Shown: piece by piece, positions 13,267-13,874 of the stretch
Layout of the letters: every line of letters starts with the position of its first letter
Numbering within the stretch: the stretch's first letter is position 1
From: Alphaproteobacteria bacterium
GTDB taxonomy: Bacteria > Pseudomonadota > Alphaproteobacteria > Acetobacterales > Acetobacteraceae
Direction of reading: 5' to 3'
NCBI GenBank assembly: GCA_026225015.1
Contig: JAMFRY010000149.1
Location: 1 to 13,874 of the forward strand
DNA length: 13,874 nucleotides
Notes under the pieces: model-generated
What the model saw: only the letters and a program-made list of their open reading frames with translations
The model's database searches: none
What the model was told of the DNA's origin: nothing
Made by a program: the position numbers and the translations under genes

Positions 13267-13874
13267 TCAGGCAGCGCAGGATTCGAAGCCGCGGCGGAGT
13301 TGGGGGCGGTTCAGGTCACGGCCGATGAAGACGATGCGGCTGGTCCGCGCTTCGTCCGCTTTCCAGGGTGCGACATAGCCGCCATCGGCGATCATGTGCA
13401 CCGCCTGGAAGGCGAAGCGCCTGTCCTCGTTCTTATAGCTCAGAATCCCTTTGGTCCGCAGCAGGTTCTGCCCTTGCGTCTGCAGGATGTGGCTGATCCA
13501 GGCGTTGAATTTTTCCGGATCGAGCGCAGCGCTTGATGACAGGCTGATCGAGGTCAGGTGTTCGTTATGGGTGTGCGAGTCCTCCTCAAGAAAGTCCGGC
13601 ACGGCGGCGAGCACACGGTTCAGGTCGAAGGCGTTCAGCCCAAGCAATTTGTCGATCGGCACGTCGCCGCGGGTGGCGTGATGGATTTCGGCAAAACGGT
13701 TGATGGCGCGGATTTTTTCCTCGACCGCCGCAAGTTCATCCGGTGTTACCAGGTCGAGCTTGTTCAGCACGATCACATCCGCGAAGGCGATCTGGTCGGC
13801 GGCTTCCGGAGAGTCTTCCAGCCGGGCGGCGAGGTGTTTGGCATCCACCACGGTCACGATGGCGTCCAGCCGGG
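13267..13874 (-). CDS. CobW/COG0523-family GTPase, C-terminal part
   Basis: This is a metal-homeostasis G3E GTPase of the CobW/YjiA/ZigA group, proposed to deliver zinc, cobalt or other metals to target proteins. Only the C-terminal 202 residues are in the window: the frame stays open to the edge, reading RLDAIVTVVDAKH from 13872. The guanine-specificity motif NKLD (in FADVIVLNKLDLVTP) is present. A short His-containing linker (DSHTHNEH) precedes the CobW_C domain, which ends normally (FIGRDLNRPQLRRGFE). The Walker A and the CxCC metal motif expected in the N-terminal half lie beyond the window. GTG 13857 is not the true start. The subfamily and metal cannot be told without the N-terminus. 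Confidence 0.9.
   Translation of the reverse strand, partial: RLDAIVTVVDAKHLAARLEDSPEAADQIAFADVIVLNKLDLVTPDELAAVEEKIRAINRFAEIHHATRGDVPIDKLLGLNAFDLNRVLAAVPDFLEEDSHTHNEHLTSISLSSSAALDPEKFNAWISHILQTQGQNLLRTKGILSYKNEDRRFAFQAVHMIADGGYVAPWKADEARTSRIVFIGRDLNRPQLRRGFESCAA

Noticed and set aside
12991..13536. 181-codon plus-strand frame spanning the gap and the CobW-family gene
   Set aside because: Only its short stretch from 13126 to 13170 resembles a protein (the flavoprotein stub). The rest is non-coding gap or antisense to the CobW C-terminal domain.

Overview
This is a GC-rich (about 60% by eye), gene-dense stretch of a bacterial chromosome. Gene content and protein style point to an alphaproteobacterium. 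A member of the acidophilic Acetobacteraceae (Acidocella/Acidiphilium-like) is my best guess, from family resemblance only and not from any marker gene. No RNA gene, CRISPR array, insertion sequence, prophage or plasmid function was found. Most of the window is ordinary metabolic and transport housekeeping.

Layout. (1) Positions 1-1443, minus strand: a lysine 2-monooxygenase-like flavoprotein (davB-like, cut by the window edge) translationally coupled to a 5-aminovaleramidase-like nitrilase (davA-like). Together they look like the first two steps of oxidative lysine breakdown. (2) 1553-2728, plus: an AI-2E/PerM-family permease, divergent from davA. (3) 2823-6897, plus: a complete tripartite efflux operon (EmrA-like adaptor, EmrB-like 14-helix MFS pump, NodT-type outer-membrane lipoprotein) with both junctions overlapping by ATGA. 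It is preceded by a possible promoter with an 11-bp palindrome and followed by a 30-nt hairpin. (4) 6995-8117, plus: a TauE/SafE anion exporter and an unrecognised small protein whose 3' end may carry a frameshift. (5) 8180-9664: a SAM methyltransferase (minus) and glyoxalase II gloB (plus), divergent across 42 bp with one central TATATA that could serve both directions. (6) 9840-12873: a histidine/lysine/arginine/ornithine-type ABC importer. The binding protein and the HisQ- and HisM-like permeases are on the plus strand, but the HisP-like ATPase is on the minus strand, converging on hisM. (7) 12874-13266: no intact gene. It holds an AT-rich direct-repeat array upstream of hisP, a 15-bp tandem repeat, and the frameshifted N-terminal stub of an FAD flavoprotein. 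(8) 13267-13874, minus: the C-terminal part of a CobW-family GTPase.

How the parts fit: the cationic amino-acid importer could feed the davBA-type lysine pathway at the other end of the window, though they are about 8 kb apart and nothing in the sequence links them. The most noteworthy signals are non-coding. Short tandem direct repeats precede both halves of the split His-type transporter (three CGTTTGCAT copies on an exact 14-bp period before the binding protein; AAGCAATTTT-type copies on a 13/13/11-bp period before hisP). There is also the decayed flavoprotein stub at a likely deletion junction, and a possible frameshift in the small gene after tauE. I saw no clear novel multi-gene system.
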